Below, in pieces: positions 21,582 to 33,640 of a DNA stretch of 64,000 nt. Under the pieces are notes generated by a model. It did not search any database. It saw only the letters and a list, made by a program, of their open reading frames with translations, and had not been told where the DNA came from. The number at the start of each line of letters is the position of its first letter. Position 1 is the stretch's first letter. The translations under genes were made by a program, and so were the position numbers. Source of the stretch: Melastoma dodecandrum (Eukaryota > Streptophyta > Magnoliopsida > Myrtales > Melastomataceae); contig JARUPY010000387.1 of the NCBI GenBank assembly GCA_029817715.1, positions 682,001 through 746,000 on the forward strand, read 5' to 3'.

Positions 21582-21620
<39 letters not shown>

Positions 21621-22559
21621 AAGCGGCGGCAGCAGCAGCAGCAAGCAGCGAAGGAAGACAAGTAGAAGCTTAAAGCTAAACCGACATTAAAAAAAAAAGA
21701 AAGAAAGAAAAACCGACAGGAGCAAAATAAGCCGCAACCAAAGGGGTGGTGAATGTCCCTTTATACCCCTAACACCTCCCCTTCTCCACCACCGCCAACA
21801 CAAAGGATGACATAATCATTTCCCATGGTTGAGTGAAGTGAGGTGAGTGAGTCATAGGTAGGTGGGTCTTCAAAAACAACACGAGTCAACCCCAACTCCC
21901 CTCCCTTCCTTTTTGCTATCTTTTTCATTCTTACTTGTTAAAACGTCAGCCATTATTATCTTTTCTGAGACAACTTTGCGACTAAAAGCACTGTGATGAT
22001 TAACTCCTACCTCCTAAAATCTATCTATCTTCTTTTTTAGCAAATGTCTTATTTATTTATTGTCCTATGGCAACTTTGTGAAAAGTTTGACCATTACCCG
22101 CAAAAGGGTACTTGTTTCGAAATAACCCTATTCGAATAAATATTTTAAATAATAATTTTTAAAATTTAACATCAAGTCTTTCGAAAAAAAAAGAGTTTGA
22201 AAAATTACTTTAAAAATGGAAGAGACAGTCGGACAGAAAGATTGGGGGCAGAAAATATGTTATTAATACGAGGCAAAGTGATTGAAAGAGAAGGATCCAT
22301 CTTGCATTTGTCTTCTCTCTCTCTCTCACACACACACAATACCAAATACTCGGAGAAAAAGAGGACCACATGACACGACCAAACAAGTGATGGGGGGATG
22401 GGGGGGCGCTCATCCCAAACTCTTTCGAATTATGGTGGTTGTCTCTCAGTCCATCCCCATCTCCATCCCTCCCCTTTTAAGAGCATCTGATATTATTATA
22501 TGTCATGTAAGAATGTTTTCTTGGCATTTAAGATTAGGGAAAAAATATTTGTAAAAATG
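21437..22559. other. GATA gene leader/promoter and intergenic DNA
   Basis: Simple sequence dominates: T11 followed by ~30 G at 21577-21620 and CT/CA dinucleotide runs at 22311-22340. No gene is seen on either strand. Confidence 0.5.
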
Positions 22560-23172
22560 TTAATTCCTCATTCCATTGAGTGTGGAACTCGAGACTAAAG
22601 CCAAGAACTTTACTTGCTCACCCCCATCCAGTTCCCTTCCTTTTTGCCTGAATATGAACCTTTCTGCATCACAATCATACCCAGTATATGGAGCCATGTT
22701 CTCGGCCATGACTGCCGAAGACACTTGCTCCAGGTTCAGCTCGGCTGCTGGCACGACGTTTATAGGTAGCTCCCGAGGATGGACCTCCCTCATTGGGTTT
22801 TGTTGAAAAATAGTCCCATGCCGAATACACAAAGGCTTGAGTCAATGCATATATAGGGTTGGGACCCTTTATCTAATTACTAGCTTTAAGTGAAAGGGAA
22901 CAGATTCTGAAAAAGGGCAGTTTGGTCTTTTGCCAAGCGGTATATGAAAATCATGCAAATATCTTGCAGACGCACCTTGGCAGCCTGAGGCCAGGAACAG
23001 GCCTAATGCCGGAAAGCAAGTGAATTGTTAACTTGAACTTTACAAATGTGCCCCGTAGAGCTCTTGTTAAAAACAAAGTCGCAAAGAATACACACCATCA
23101 GGACATCCACAACTCCATTTCAGGGTACACATATCACATCGCCTTCAAATCTGTCGTCATCTCACTAAATAC
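22560..23172 (-). other. 3' region of the AMSH-like gene, unresolved
   Basis: A terminal AMSH exon is expected here. Only weak hints (PDGVY near 23075 and THICKVQV-like coding near 23030) were found. A 90-codon minus-strand frame at 22560-22832 is preceded by a TATATATG motif, but its translation (PINVVPAAELNLEQVSSAVM...) matches no family I know. Confidence 0.3.
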
Positions 23173-26100
23173 GGTCGACAGTTACGGATTACATTGACAC
23201 CGCCTGGATCAGACAGATGAAATATGCCATGCGGGCTGTTGAGGAAGTGTCAGAAAGCCACAACTAAAGCAACCAATTTCTAATAACTAATGCAGACTTC
23301 AAGCGGACAATTTCTTATCAGGACGTGTCAGTGGGTGCCATCACTATAGCAACTGCCTCGGGCAACATAATCTGGCAGAATACAGAGCATATGATGCCAT
23401 CAGCACATGAAATACAGAGGGTAAACCAATTAGCTAACCAAGTTTCATTTCACAGCTTAAGGCCCCCAGTATCCATGCTAGTTGATTCACGTCACCATCA
23501 TCAGATTGAAGAAGAAATGCTCAAACACCAAGCTGTCTCTAATATGGCGAGAAGTTTTATGAACTGCTGTCCAATGTGAGGCATTTGTACCTGATATGAA
23601 TAATGTGTATGAAGATCCACCGAGGACGTGAAGCTGGTCTGCGTGGGATGTGTCTGAAAGATACACAACGAAACAATATTAAGATGGACGCCGAGATTCC
23701 ACAAAGATAAAAAGAACGTCTAGAAGGATTAAACACGCATCGGCAGAAACAGATAACTAGGTAAGCACGAACTTAGATATGCTTCCTTCCTGGATTAAGG
23801 AAATTAGTAAACAAGAACTCTGATAAACAAATATTGTAAATGTTAGCAATCGTGGTTCTTTTTCACTAGACCACACATCATCAGACAATTTCATCATTCA
23901 AATGCCTCTACTTCCAAACAAACAGAAGTCTCTCTAATGTGAACATGAGCCTTGGTAACAAACAGAATTTGGGCAGAGTCGGAAACAATCATACTTCTCC
24001 AAGTCCAAAGGAGCAATATTTAGCAAAGTAGGTAGCAGGATATCTGAAAACCATAACCAGTGAGGGTATCTTGCGAGTGAATAACACTCACATGAATCCA
24101 TCCAAGGGGGAAAAGTGAACGCTTATCCTGAACTTCAAATATTTCTTCTTCATTTAAGGTCTGGCACTGAATATCCATAATGAAAAGATAGAAGCAATCA
24201 GTGGGAAAGGAAATTAAAAGGAGTTGCAGGATATACAAAAAAAAAAAGAACCAAAACAAATCCATCTTCTAAGCAAGTTGCTTCATCAATAAGATGCAAA
24301 CACCAATTCAAGAATATATCCATATCTAAAGGAGCTGATGAGATACGTATGTGTTTGTTATCATTTTCCCTGCATATCCATTGAGACCTAGAACACAGAA
24401 TCTGCTTAAAATTCCAACAATAGGTTTCAACGCGATAAACATCCATCGCGATAATAGGCATACCGAATCTGAAGTTGATTCTTGCTTTGGAATTATGAGA
24501 GTAGTAATGTGGAAGACCCTGTTTTTCTGCATCATTGGGCAACCAGATTGATTTCAATTGTAATCCTTGGACAGAATATATTCTAAGAGGAAAATTTAAA
24601 AAACTAAAGTTCAGCAAAGGCTTCATTTCACTCACCAGGGAACCTGCTAGCACACCGCAGGTTTCCAAGTTTTTCGATGAGTTCTTTTGAGCCAAACGCA
24701 AAAAGTCTTCCATCATATTTACAGGCTGCAACAAAAGAGCAGACCTCTTTGATGCCAAGATTTCCACAACATACGCACCACATGTAAATGTTGATATGTA
24801 CTTTGACCGTCTTGAGAAGATTTCGCCGATGAGCGCCACCCAACGCTCAAGCCCGTGCCTCCTTCACGGACTGCCGCCTAAGCAGCCTTGCTCAAGCTTC
24901 GCTAGATGGTCAGCAAAGGGCCCCTGGCCCAGGCCTTGGATCTGCAACCTGTGATGGAGGTATAGGAGCTACAGGATGTCGCACTTCAGCCAGAACAGGC
25001 GGAGGCAGAGGCTGCCTAACACCCACAAATCGAAAAGGGTTGTCCATCATTTCTGCTGTCAGTGCAGCAGAGGACGGTGCTGGGGGATGAGACCATCTAC
25101 CATCATCTAGAGAGAGGATAGATTCCATAGTAGAACTATATCCAGCATCCTCTACTGCTACCACATCATAGCTCCCACTTTGCTTGAGACTGTAACTGAC
25201 GAGATGTCAAGGCAGCACCACAACACCATATCTCTAAAAAATCACCATTTTCCACAAAATAAGCAGATGGACTATCTGTTTGACATCTGACAATTGGGTG
25301 AAAGAAAATTCCATAAAATGTTACCTTGAAGGTTCCACAGGCAAGAACTCCTTGCTACTCGGATATTGAACCTACTTTTCCAACCAAGCAAAACCAATTT
25401 GTCAGTCTACCACCTGGCTAAGATGACAGCGAAATCTTTCAAAAAGATATAAAAAGCAGATATTACCTTTATTTCCGTGCTGGGTCCTAACCACTGACCC
25501 TGCAGACCATTTGGGCCTAAAAGAGAATGTCTAGGTAAAGTTTCCTTTTTAGGCACTGGAAGACTGAGAGAACTGCAAAGTCACAAGATATATATCAGCT
25601 ATACATCTGCAGCCAATATACATACATACATTTATAACAGACAACCTCTGTTGAAGCAAGAAGCACATAAACAAATTAGCACGACAATGACATATCCTGT
25701 CATCCTAGAAATTGTTTCAAAGAGAAAAGTCAGCAAAATGATATACCCACAGCTTTTGAAACTGATTATCCAGCGGTGTAGACCTTGATGAGGAAAGCTC
25801 GCTTGGGTCATTTCCATAAGTCCAAGGAAGAGATACCGCATCGGTAGGCTGCATCAGAATAGCAGCTCAGAGACATTAGCTTCTACATAAAGAGCAGAAA
25901 AATAGGGAGCAAAACATGAACATGTGTCGCTAGCTCGTAACCGCTGCCATTAAACATTCATTTGCCAACCAAAAGTACACTAAGAAGGCATCCAACAGTT
26001 CATACCCTCTTCTGCAAGCTCAAATATGGAGTCGAGCTCTTGGATGGCCCGTCTGCTATCCCAGTCCTTGAAGAGCATGTTGGTCTCTCCTGGTCATCGA

Positions 26101-26807
26101 GTTCCACCAACTGCACCCCAGATTGAGCTTGATTTAGTTCTTGCACTCGACGCTGAAATTCTGGCTTCCGCAACTCTAGGTCGTCCAGTACATTTCAAAC
26201 AGCTTCTGCAGAGAGGACACGCAACACAATTTGATAATACAGCAATGAATTAATGATTCCCATCAACTTTCTGCCGTGTAACGATAAACTAAAACTATAC
26301 GACTCACCTTCCTATAGATGTCCTCTCCCTAGACTGCAGATTCGGGTAGTCTCGATGAAACGGTATCGTCTCCGACACCAAACTGAAATTTCATAAATCA
26401 ATCAAAACCACGCTCATCCGAACTAAAGTCATGACAATGTAAAAGGAGGGGAATTCCGCCAGTACCTCGAAAATCTAAAAAGGATGATGTACAGATCAAC
26501 GACGTTGTTCTCTTCCCTATATACATTCGCCTGAATAACTCACATAAAATACACAAATCATAAATCAGCTTACGCGAATTCGTGGATGGGAAACCCTAAA
26601 CTGCCCAAAACCACGATGCATCGCCGAAACTCTTCCTGCCTAAAAAACTCTATTTCCTTATCCTAAAGTCACACATACCATCGACCATCTCGAAAGAACT
26701 GATTTTACCTGTCTGAGGAGATTGTCGGCGATGCGGTAGTAATAATGGAGGGAAATCCGATTATCGACCTCGACCGTCCGGACGATCGAGTTCACGTCGA
26801 TCGTCAT
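23173..26807 (-). CDS. AMSH: AMSH-like ubiquitin isopeptidase (JAMM/MPN+ metalloprotease)
   Basis: The start at 26807 opens exon 26709-26807 ([20 protein letters not shown]), then 26466-26530 ([20 protein letters not shown]) and the [12 protein letters not shown] exon near 26390: the N-terminal MIT-like region of plant AMSH proteins. Middle exons (26200 to 24920) encode a loosely conserved linker. The catalytic domain follows: [20 protein letters not shown] with [42 protein letters not shown], then [20 protein letters not shown] across an intron, which completes the JAMM signature HxHx7SxxD with the Glu of [21 protein letters not shown] and [18 protein letters not shown] come next. The enzyme removes K63/K48-linked ubiquitin from endosomal cargo together with ESCRT-III. 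The last exon (usually ending in ...DLR) was not resolved between 22600 and 23172, so the C-terminus is open or decayed. Confidence 0.82.
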
Positions 26808-27335
26808 CTGTTTTGGTTCCGACCCTCTTTCTCCCGTCCAAATTCAAACCCCGCTTTCCTAACCCTTTTCCGTTTTCTCCGACAAGGCTTAGGAAATCTG
26901 GGAAGAAAAATTTATAGGAACCACGCAGGATTTCAGGTCGGATTCGGGCAAAAGAAAAAGACTTTCAACTGCTTGTCTGTTGAGTAGTGGAAAGTTCTTA
27001 TCTTTATGATCTTCGGCTCCTTATGATCACTAACATCTTGTCCCCAAAACACATTAAAACAAGCGATTTAGCCGATTGTAGCATAGTACAAAGTTAGGTA
27101 ATTTTACAGTTGCGAACCCTTCAACAACCAATTCTCGATACGTTCCAGTAATAAGGATCTCGAGCACGAATGCAGTTTACATGGTGTCATACTACCCGGG
27201 CGACGAGCGCCAGAAATGCATAATAGTACTAGAATTCTGCTGGAACTCGAGTAGCAGTTATTACACTGCCAGAGGAGGACCTTATACAATGATCCGATGT
27301 AATAAATAGCATATGGAATTCCAGAGCCATTCGTC
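26808..27335. other. AMSH-like gene promoter/leader and intergenic DNA
   Basis: No gene is recognised. The right part probably includes the 3' UTR of the next gene (minus strand, ending at 27336). Confidence 0.4.
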
Positions 27336-28483
27336 TCAGACGATGAAGATGAAACCCACTACAACCGACACAAAGGATAGGATGACCCGGTGTGTGGAAA
27401 CGGTTGCAAAGGCGGAGTCTGCTTGCAAGTGCTCCGCGACATCAAAATTGCCTGAGAATCAAGCCTTAAGATGAGACCGAGAATGCATGATCCGGGGCAT
27501 TGCAGGGGTGTGTCGTTACCTCTTTCGGGGCCATAGCTGCAGCCCTCGTGGATGGTATCCCTGATAATTCCTATAGTGGCCTTGTTGTAGAAGATGAAAT
27601 TTGCAAAGATGCCCTGGAGGCAGTGGAGCACAAGGTTGGTCTCCTTTTGGCATGGCCCATCACAGTATTCATTCACGTAATGGGGAGGGACATGAAGCTC
27701 TCCGCTCTGATCCAATCTGTAGGATTCTTCGCAGCTCTGATAGATCTGTTCAGGGGAACATTGGATAAGAAAGATATATTCAGAAATGTCAGTGCTATCT
27801 TGTTTCTTTGCCCGGGACAGGACATATATAACACCATCCGAGTCAAAGTCGATGGATAATGATCTACTGAAGACACTCAGGTAGCAAATCACTATCCAAT
27901 TGTCCTTGAGTGGTTCAAATAGATTGCAGCTAGACCAATAAGCTTTATGAAAAATAACTTCCTCATCCAATAGGTCGTAGCATCTCCAATCACAGAGCTT
28001 CCATGACTAAGTAGTTCAAACGTGCAATCCAGCTGGCAATGATTTGCTCGTTGTTTTGCTACTGTCAATTACTTGTACATTAAACCCGGTATCGATGACA
28101 ATGGTCTTTATTAACAAAATAATGGGCAGAGTTAATTCCCAAGAGCAACTAATCCGCAAAATGCCTATGGATGAAGAGACAGGCTTTCTTCTCAGAAATT
28201 TACTTACATATTTATCGCCGAAGCACGACAAAGCCTTCGTAATGATCTGAGGTGTTCCACTACCACCCGCCTGTCCGAAACCACCTAACTGTCCAAAACC
28301 GCCCTGCTGCCCAACCTGTGAACCGTACCCACCACCTTCTCCAACTTGGGGTGTGTCATAAGAAGTATATCCTATCAATCATGAATAACTAACATCAATC
28401 TCCACATAGATTGAAAAAAAAATATATATACCTATTCCAACATAGAAAAGCTGCATAACATGCCGGTTGTGAAGCAGAAGCAT
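27336..28483 (-). CDS. Cysteine-rich secreted/GPI-anchored-type protein, DUF7731-like
   Basis: Four exons (28432-28483, 28208-28371, 27520-27745, 27336-27451) join in frame to about 185 residues. A Gly/Gln-rich segment (GGGYGSQVGQQGGFGQLGGF) is followed by QIITKALSCFGDKY, then IYQSCEESYRLDQSGELHVP and YCDGPCQKETNLVLHCLQGI, then FYNKATI...CSYGPERGNFD, and a hydrophobic C-terminus (VILSFVSVVVGFIFIV) suited to GPI anchoring. This matches a plant-specific family of small extracellular proteins of unknown function, named from memory. The N-terminus is uncertain. The frame that joins correctly lacks a signal peptide, while an overlapping frame from 28533 (MMAFCSGIRLWTCAIILCFC) looks exactly like one but ends in a stop at the exon border. 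Confidence 0.68.
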
Positions 28484-28533
28484 AGTATGATAGCACAAGT
28501 CCACAGTCTGATCCCCGAGCAGAATGCCATCAT

Positions 28534-29357
28534 GCGAGGATGTAAGTTGTAGAAGAGGTTACAAGGAAGATAATGGTATTCTGGACTCCGGTTATATAGC
28601 AGTATCACCAACTCTCACCAAAGAAACAAAAAGAAATCAAATTAGGTCTTATTTTCTTAACTATTTTAATGTTTAAGAAATAAGCATTCCCCAGAGAAGG
28701 TTCATGTCATACTGTCTGATAGATGGATTACCCACTTTGAGTCTCAGTTGTTTATACATTTTCTGACCACCTGCATATGATCCATTGCACTGGGTAAAAA
28801 GAATATTGGAGAAAGGTATGTTCATCCATCTTACTCTAATAAAGTGGAATGACAGTTTGACAGGAAGTAATAAGTCAAGAAATTTGGTGACGACAAAAAG
28901 AAAAACACGCAAGGCAGCTGAATCACGTCTATGTTTTCTTAAAATGGAGAAGGAAGACTAAGATAAGAGGGCAGTAGGTGGGCAAGCCACCAACCCAAAC
29001 GTTTGCAGAGTATTCTGAGAAATGTTAAAAAAGAAGTCTGATATCCTTTGCAGTTGCAGACATATGAAAACTTAAAAGGCAGATAAAAATGTCCCAGACA
29101 ATGCTACCAAAACATACGAAGCACGAAATCAGTAGTCTTTGGCCATTGGCATTATGAATAGCCGTCAGCCACTACTCTATTAATTTGTTCAGGACAACCA
29201 ATTTGGCTATTCGGTAAACCAAAAAATGAAAATGAAAAACAATAAGCCCTGGGATGTCATTCAGTACCTTTGTGAACATTGATATGTTACAGCAATCGTA
29301 ATATCTGGCAGGCAGAACTTTGATTTTGACAGAATGGAAGGCACTAGTAAAGCTTTT
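28534..29357. other. Intergenic, no gene recognised
   Basis: AT-rich sequence with short scattered reading frames. The right end is probably the 3' UTR of the PPR gene. Confidence 0.4.
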
Positions 29358-31349
29358 TCACCCCAGAGCAGTATTATTTAGTTCATCATCAGGGTTCATG
29401 TGCAAATTACATGTAGACGAAGAGGACAAAATCTTTTTTTCTTCCAGCATAAGAGAAATCTTCTCAGCATCAGCAAACTTCCCTGACTCATTCAATGCCT
29501 TGACAAGAGTGTTGCATGCAGTATTATCGGCAGCCAATCCCAATGCTAGCATCAAATGCAAAAGTTTCACTGCCTTGTCCAGAATCTTTGCCCCGCAGTA
29601 GGTGTGGATGAGAGTGTTGAAGGATGAAACATCTGGAGAAAATCCATCTCTTTTCATTTTTCTCAGTATTTCCATCGATTTTCTGATATTTCCAGAGGTA
29701 CAAAGAGCACGCAACAGTACATTGTAAGTGATGGCATTAGGAGGGATGCCCCATTCCCTCATTTCTGTCAGACAATTAAGTGCGTCCTCAAGGTGGTTTA
29801 TTCGACTCATTGCGCCAATTAATGCAGTAAAAGTAACAACATCAGGCCTAACTCTAAAACTGAAAAGCATTTGAAGCATCTCCTTGGCTCTGTTGATATC
29901 TCCAACCCGGCAATACCCGCCAATAAGGGTGTTAAAAGTAACAAGGTTGGGCTTAACGCCTTGATTCTGCATGTCATCCAGAATCATCCTAGCCCTTTCC
30001 GGCATGTTTGCTTGGCAAAAGGAATCAATTATCATGTTATATGAGAAGATGTTCGACACAAGGCCTTGTTCGGTCATCATTTTAAGGTACTTGTCACCCT
30101 GCCCAGTTTCTCCAGCCCCATATAGTGCTTGGAGCAGTGTAAGGTACGTGTTGAATGCAGGCGCTAAACCATGCATCGCAAATTGTTCCAACAAAACAAG
30201 CACCCGGTCAATATCCCCTCCTTTTATCAGACAAACAATAGCCATGTTGAATACCTCTCTATCTGGCAAATAACCTTCCTGACAAGTGTCCGTCAAAAAG
30301 GAAGCTACTTCTTTTACCATGGACTTCTTCGACAGGCAATAAAGCATGGTGTCGTAGACCACATTTTGCATGTCATGTTCTCCCTTGGAAAATTCCACAA
30401 GCCTCTCAAATGCCTCTCTATCGTCCATGTTTTGAAATACCCCATGAATAAGTGCCCTCACAGCGGCTTCACTCAGCCGCAACTTCTTTTCCCTCATTTC
30501 ATCAACCAATTTGAATGCTGTTTCAACCATCTTCGCGTTACAGAACCCGTCAATAAGCATTGTATAGGTATACACATTAGGAACACACCCCACACCCTCC
30601 ATCTGCTTCACCAAGCGGAGCGCCTCATCCATCATACCAGCTTTGCAAACGCCGTACACAAGCGTATTGTAAGTGAACCTATCGGGCTTACAGTTATCCG
30701 CAGTCATCTGCTGGAACTTCAAGTAAGCCATGTCCAGAGCATTGGCCCTCACCAGGGCATCAATCACCCCATTATACAACCTGGTGCTCGGCACGAACCC
30801 AAGAAACGACAACTGCCCGAAAACTTCATCACAATACTTAGCCAATCCCAGCCTGCCCCAGCTACCAAACATCACACACAACAATTCCACAGTAAAACGC
30901 GCCCCCGAAACCCTCACGTCCTCGATCAAATCAGCAGACAACAGGACAGGCCCCAGCCGATACAGAACGCTGCCCAAAGCACGCTTAGCCGACCCGTTCC
31001 TGTCAAATGTAGGATCTTTGCTCAAAACCCACAAATAAAACCTCAAAATGTGTAACGGGTTCTCCTGATTCTGAACAACGCTCACCACAAACTGAGGCTT
31101 CAAAGGTATCCTACCGGCCCTAAACTCGTGACCCAGGAGCAAAAACCAGTCCTTTCTGTGTAGAACTCGAGAAACATATCCATGGTCGACCGGACTGATC
31201 TCCGGCGGCCGGCATTTGCTGACAGAATCATCCGGTCCGAAGGGAAAAACACGAGGCCCTCGATCATGGGGACGTTGTCCAGTGGTAGTCGCCCCTTGGG
31301 GAAGTTTCAGGAAAGCCGAAGAAGCCCTGATTACCCCGAGGCCTCTCAT
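29358..31349 (-). CDS. P-class pentatricopeptide repeat protein
   Basis: The gene is a single intronless frame of 663 residues, typical for plant PPR genes. After an N-terminal ~150-residue region rich in basic and hydroxylated residues (a probable organelle presequence), roughly a dozen 35-residue motifs follow, for example RLYNGVIDALVRANALDMAY, FTYNTLVYGVCKAGMMDEAL, YTYTMLIDGFCNAKMVETAF, VTFNTLIGGYCRVGDINRAK and ITYNVLLRALCTSGNIRKSM. There is no E, E+ or DYW extension, so it belongs to the P class that binds organellar RNA for stability, splicing or translation. Mitochondrion versus plastid and the RNA target cannot be decided by eye. Start: the first Met of the frame (MRGLGVIRASSAF). Confidence 0.93.
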   Translation of the reverse strand: MRGLGVIRASSAFLKLPQGATTTGQRPHDRGPRVFPFGPDDSVSKCRPPEISPVDHGYVSRVLHRKDWFLLLGHEFRAGRIPLKPQFVVSVVQNQENPLHILRFYLWVLSKDPTFDRNGSAKRALGSVLYRLGPVLLSADLIEDVRVSGARFTVELLCVMFGSWGRLGLAKYCDEVFGQLSFLGFVPSTRLYNGVIDALVRANALDMAYLKFQQMTADNCKPDRFTYNTLVYGVCKAGMMDEALRLVKQMEGVGCVPNVYTYTMLIDGFCNAKMVETAFKLVDEMREKKLRLSEAAVRALIHGVFQNMDDREAFERLVEFSKGEHDMQNVVYDTMLYCLSKKSMVKEVASFLTDTCQEGYLPDREVFNMAIVCLIKGGDIDRVLVLLEQFAMHGLAPAFNTYLTLLQALYGAGETGQGDKYLKMMTEQGLVSNIFSYNMIIDSFCQANMPERARMILDDMQNQGVKPNLVTFNTLIGGYCRVGDINRAKEMLQMLFSFRVRPDVVTFTALIGAMSRINHLEDALNCLTEMREWGIPPNAITYNVLLRALCTSGNIRKSMEILRKMKRDGFSPDVSSFNTLIHTYCGAKILDKAVKLLHLMLALGLAADNTACNTLVKALNESGKFADAEKISLMLEEKKILSSSSTCNLHMNPDDELNNTALG

Positions 31350-32491
31350 CTCATGTGCGCGTGTCTGCAGGAAGAAACATGGATGTAAAAACTAAGAACA
31401 ACGAATTAAAACCCCGGTTGTTTGGGTTGGGGTAGGATGTTGAGCAAACGGGCCGACGAAACTCCTCTTATACCTCTGTTCTTACCGAGTCCACATGATC
31501 ATCACTGACGTTTGGGCTTTTTGGAATCTCCCCCGTTAAGGGTAAAAACTGTTGGAGAAAATAAGGTGTTTTCTGGTCGACGACACACCCACCTCGTTTC
31601 CTGGTCGCCGAGAAAACAAAAGGAAAATATTCAAAAAGACATGTACGAGACACGCACCCGTGTTTGTATCTAACGATTTATATATTAAAAACTGCAATGC
31701 ATTGATTAAATAGTCAAATGTTTCCAAAGCCGGACTAATGCGTAAAATTTAGGTCCTTTCGAAGACAAAAATTTAGGTTGCTGTCGGGTGCCGTCGACTT
31801 CTTTTAAGATTTCATCCCCCCCTCGAAATATTATTTATGTTATAATGCAAAAGGGAAAAGGTGCAGGAGGCGGCGGCTCGCAAAGAGACAAACGTAAGGG
31901 CGTTCCAATTGGGGAGGTTATTGTAATCATCGTTAGGGCCGGTTGGGCCAAAAAAAAAAAAAACTTATTTAACTACTACTACACCCAATGTCACACTGTG
32001 GGTGCATGCACTACTATCAAGTATGAACAGGACAGGCCAAGCCTTCTGGGTAATACATTCATGCGAGACGCAAGCGGATAAATCTGTCACTCTTACCAAA
32101 GTCGCCTCCTCCTCCTCTTCCTCCTCCTTCTTCTTCTTATTCGGGGTCTTTTAACTTTTCTGTAAGAAAAGATTGTCGTCATCGTCATCCACACGGCAGC
32201 ATCAATAATAATAATAGTAAAATAGAAGTAATTGCTCCTCCTCTTTATTGCCCCCTTAACGTGAAAAAGGCTGAGATAGATTTTGTGTTGACGTCGTAAA
32301 TCTTGCTTTCTTTATCGATCGATAATGGCCGGCTGAATAACAAATCATATACCGACGAAGACCCCATCCTCCCCTGTTTTGGTCCTTAATAAAAGACCGA
32401 TCATCTCCACTGTCAATACTTACGACATCATCTTCTCTGCCTCTGCATCGTTTCTCTTGCTCTTCTTCTTCTTCTTCTTCTTCTTCTTCCC
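31350..32491. other. Divergent promoter region between the PPR and PRISE-like genes
   Basis: No gene is seen. Features are an A run (31951-31964), a cctcctcctc run near 32107-32130, and a TTC-repeat (about 32457-32489) directly before the start codon of the downstream gene. Confidence 0.5.
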
Positions 32492-33640
32492 ATGGCCATG
32501 CCCGTCGAGACCAAATCCGTCGCCCTGGTGTCCGGAGTCACGGGCATGGCCGGGTTGGCCATAGCTGAGGCCTTGAAGAAGCCAGGGGCGCTCGGCGGCC
32601 CCTGGACTGTCTACGGCACTGCTCGACGCCCCAAGCCCTCCTGGTTCCCCGCTTCCGTCGTCGACAGTTACCTTGCTTTCGATGCCGGGGTCCTCTCGGA
32701 GACCGCCGAGGCCCTCTCGTCAATCTTGGGCGACGTCACCCATGTGTTCTGGGTGGCGCTCCAGGTGCATGTCAGCGAGGAGGATAACATGAGGGTCAAC
32801 ACGGCCATGCTGAGGAATGTGCTTGACGTACTGAGGTCCGCACCGTCCTCGAAGCTGACTCATGTGACCCTTCAGACAGGGACGAAGCACTACATGGGGC
32901 CGATCTTCGACCCAGCACACCCTGGGGTCCCGGTACCCCCTGAGACCCCCTTTCTCGAGGACACGCCCCGGTTGCCCTACCCGAACTTCTACTACGCCTT
33001 AGAGGACGTGGTTGCGTCATACACACCGTCCGTGACATACTCTGTTCACCGGTCCTCAATCATAGTGGGATCTTCCTCGAGGAGCTATTACAACACACTG
33101 CTGACCCTCGCAGTGTATGCAAGCATATGCAAGTACGAAGGCCGCCCTTTCCGGTATTTCGGGTCAAAATACACCTGGGAGCACTTCTGCGACATGTCGG
33201 ATGCTCGTGTTCTGGCCGAGCAGCAGATTTGGGCGGCCTTCACCGACCGAGCGAAGAATCAGGCGTTCAACTGCACGAATGGGGACGTGTTTGCATGGAG
33301 ACAGATCTGGAGGGCCCTGACAGATGTCTTCGGAGTGGAGTTTGTGGAGTTCGACGGTGAGGAGGTGGACATCAGCAGCGAGATGCTGGGGAAGGGGGCG
33401 GTTTGGGACAAGATAGTGGCTGAGCACGGTCTTGTCGAGACCCGGATGGAAGAGATAACGTGCTTCGCCACTCTGAGTCATGTGTTGCACTTCAACTTCC
33501 AGCACGTTTGCAGCATGAACAAGAGCAGGGAGTTTGGGTTCTTTGGCTATGCGGACACGGTGAAGAGCATCCCCATGTGGGTGGAGAGGTTGAGGGAGAT
33601 GAACATCATTCCGCGCCGCATCATCCCTAGGAACGCCTGA
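32492..33640 (+). CDS. Progesterone 5-beta-reductase / iridoid synthase-like enone reductase (PRISE, SDR family)
   Basis: One frame of 382 residues. The N-terminal Rossmann motif is SGVTGMAGLAIAEAL, followed by the NADPH-side YGTARRPKPSW, THVFWVALQ, and the family active-site Lys in LQTGTKHYMGP with the Tyr in PNFYYALEDVV. HRSSIIVGSSSRS and YFGSKYTWEHFCDMSDARVL are also typical. The family (Arabidopsis VEP1/5-beta-StR and iridoid synthase) reduces activated C=C bonds of steroids, monoterpenoids and small enones with NADPH in the cytosol. The substrate cannot be assigned. The ATG sits in CCCATGGCC, close to the plant start consensus; a second Met two codons later is the alternative. No intron is apparent, although many relatives have one near the 5' end. 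Confidence 0.92.
   Translation: MAMPVETKSVALVSGVTGMAGLAIAEALKKPGALGGPWTVYGTARRPKPSWFPASVVDSYLAFDAGVLSETAEALSSILGDVTHVFWVALQVHVSEEDNMRVNTAMLRNVLDVLRSAPSSKLTHVTLQTGTKHYMGPIFDPAHPGVPVPPETPFLEDTPRLPYPNFYYALEDVVASYTPSVTYSVHRSSIIVGSSSRSYYNTLLTLAVYASICKYEGRPFRYFGSKYTWEHFCDMSDARVLAEQQIWAAFTDRAKNQAFNCTNGDVFAWRQIWRALTDVFGVEFVEFDGEEVDISSEMLGKGAVWDKIVAEHGLVETRMEEITCFATLSHVLHFNFQHVCSMNKSREFGFFGYADTVKSIPMWVERLREMNIIPRRIIPRNA

Noticed and set aside
22560..22832. 90-residue minus-strand frame preceded by TATATATG
   Set aside because: No family resemblance and no splice partner; mentioned only as part of the AMSH 3' region.
30171..31055. 294-residue plus-strand frame
   Set aside because: Antisense shadow of the PPR gene, whose motif periodicity is clear on the minus strand.
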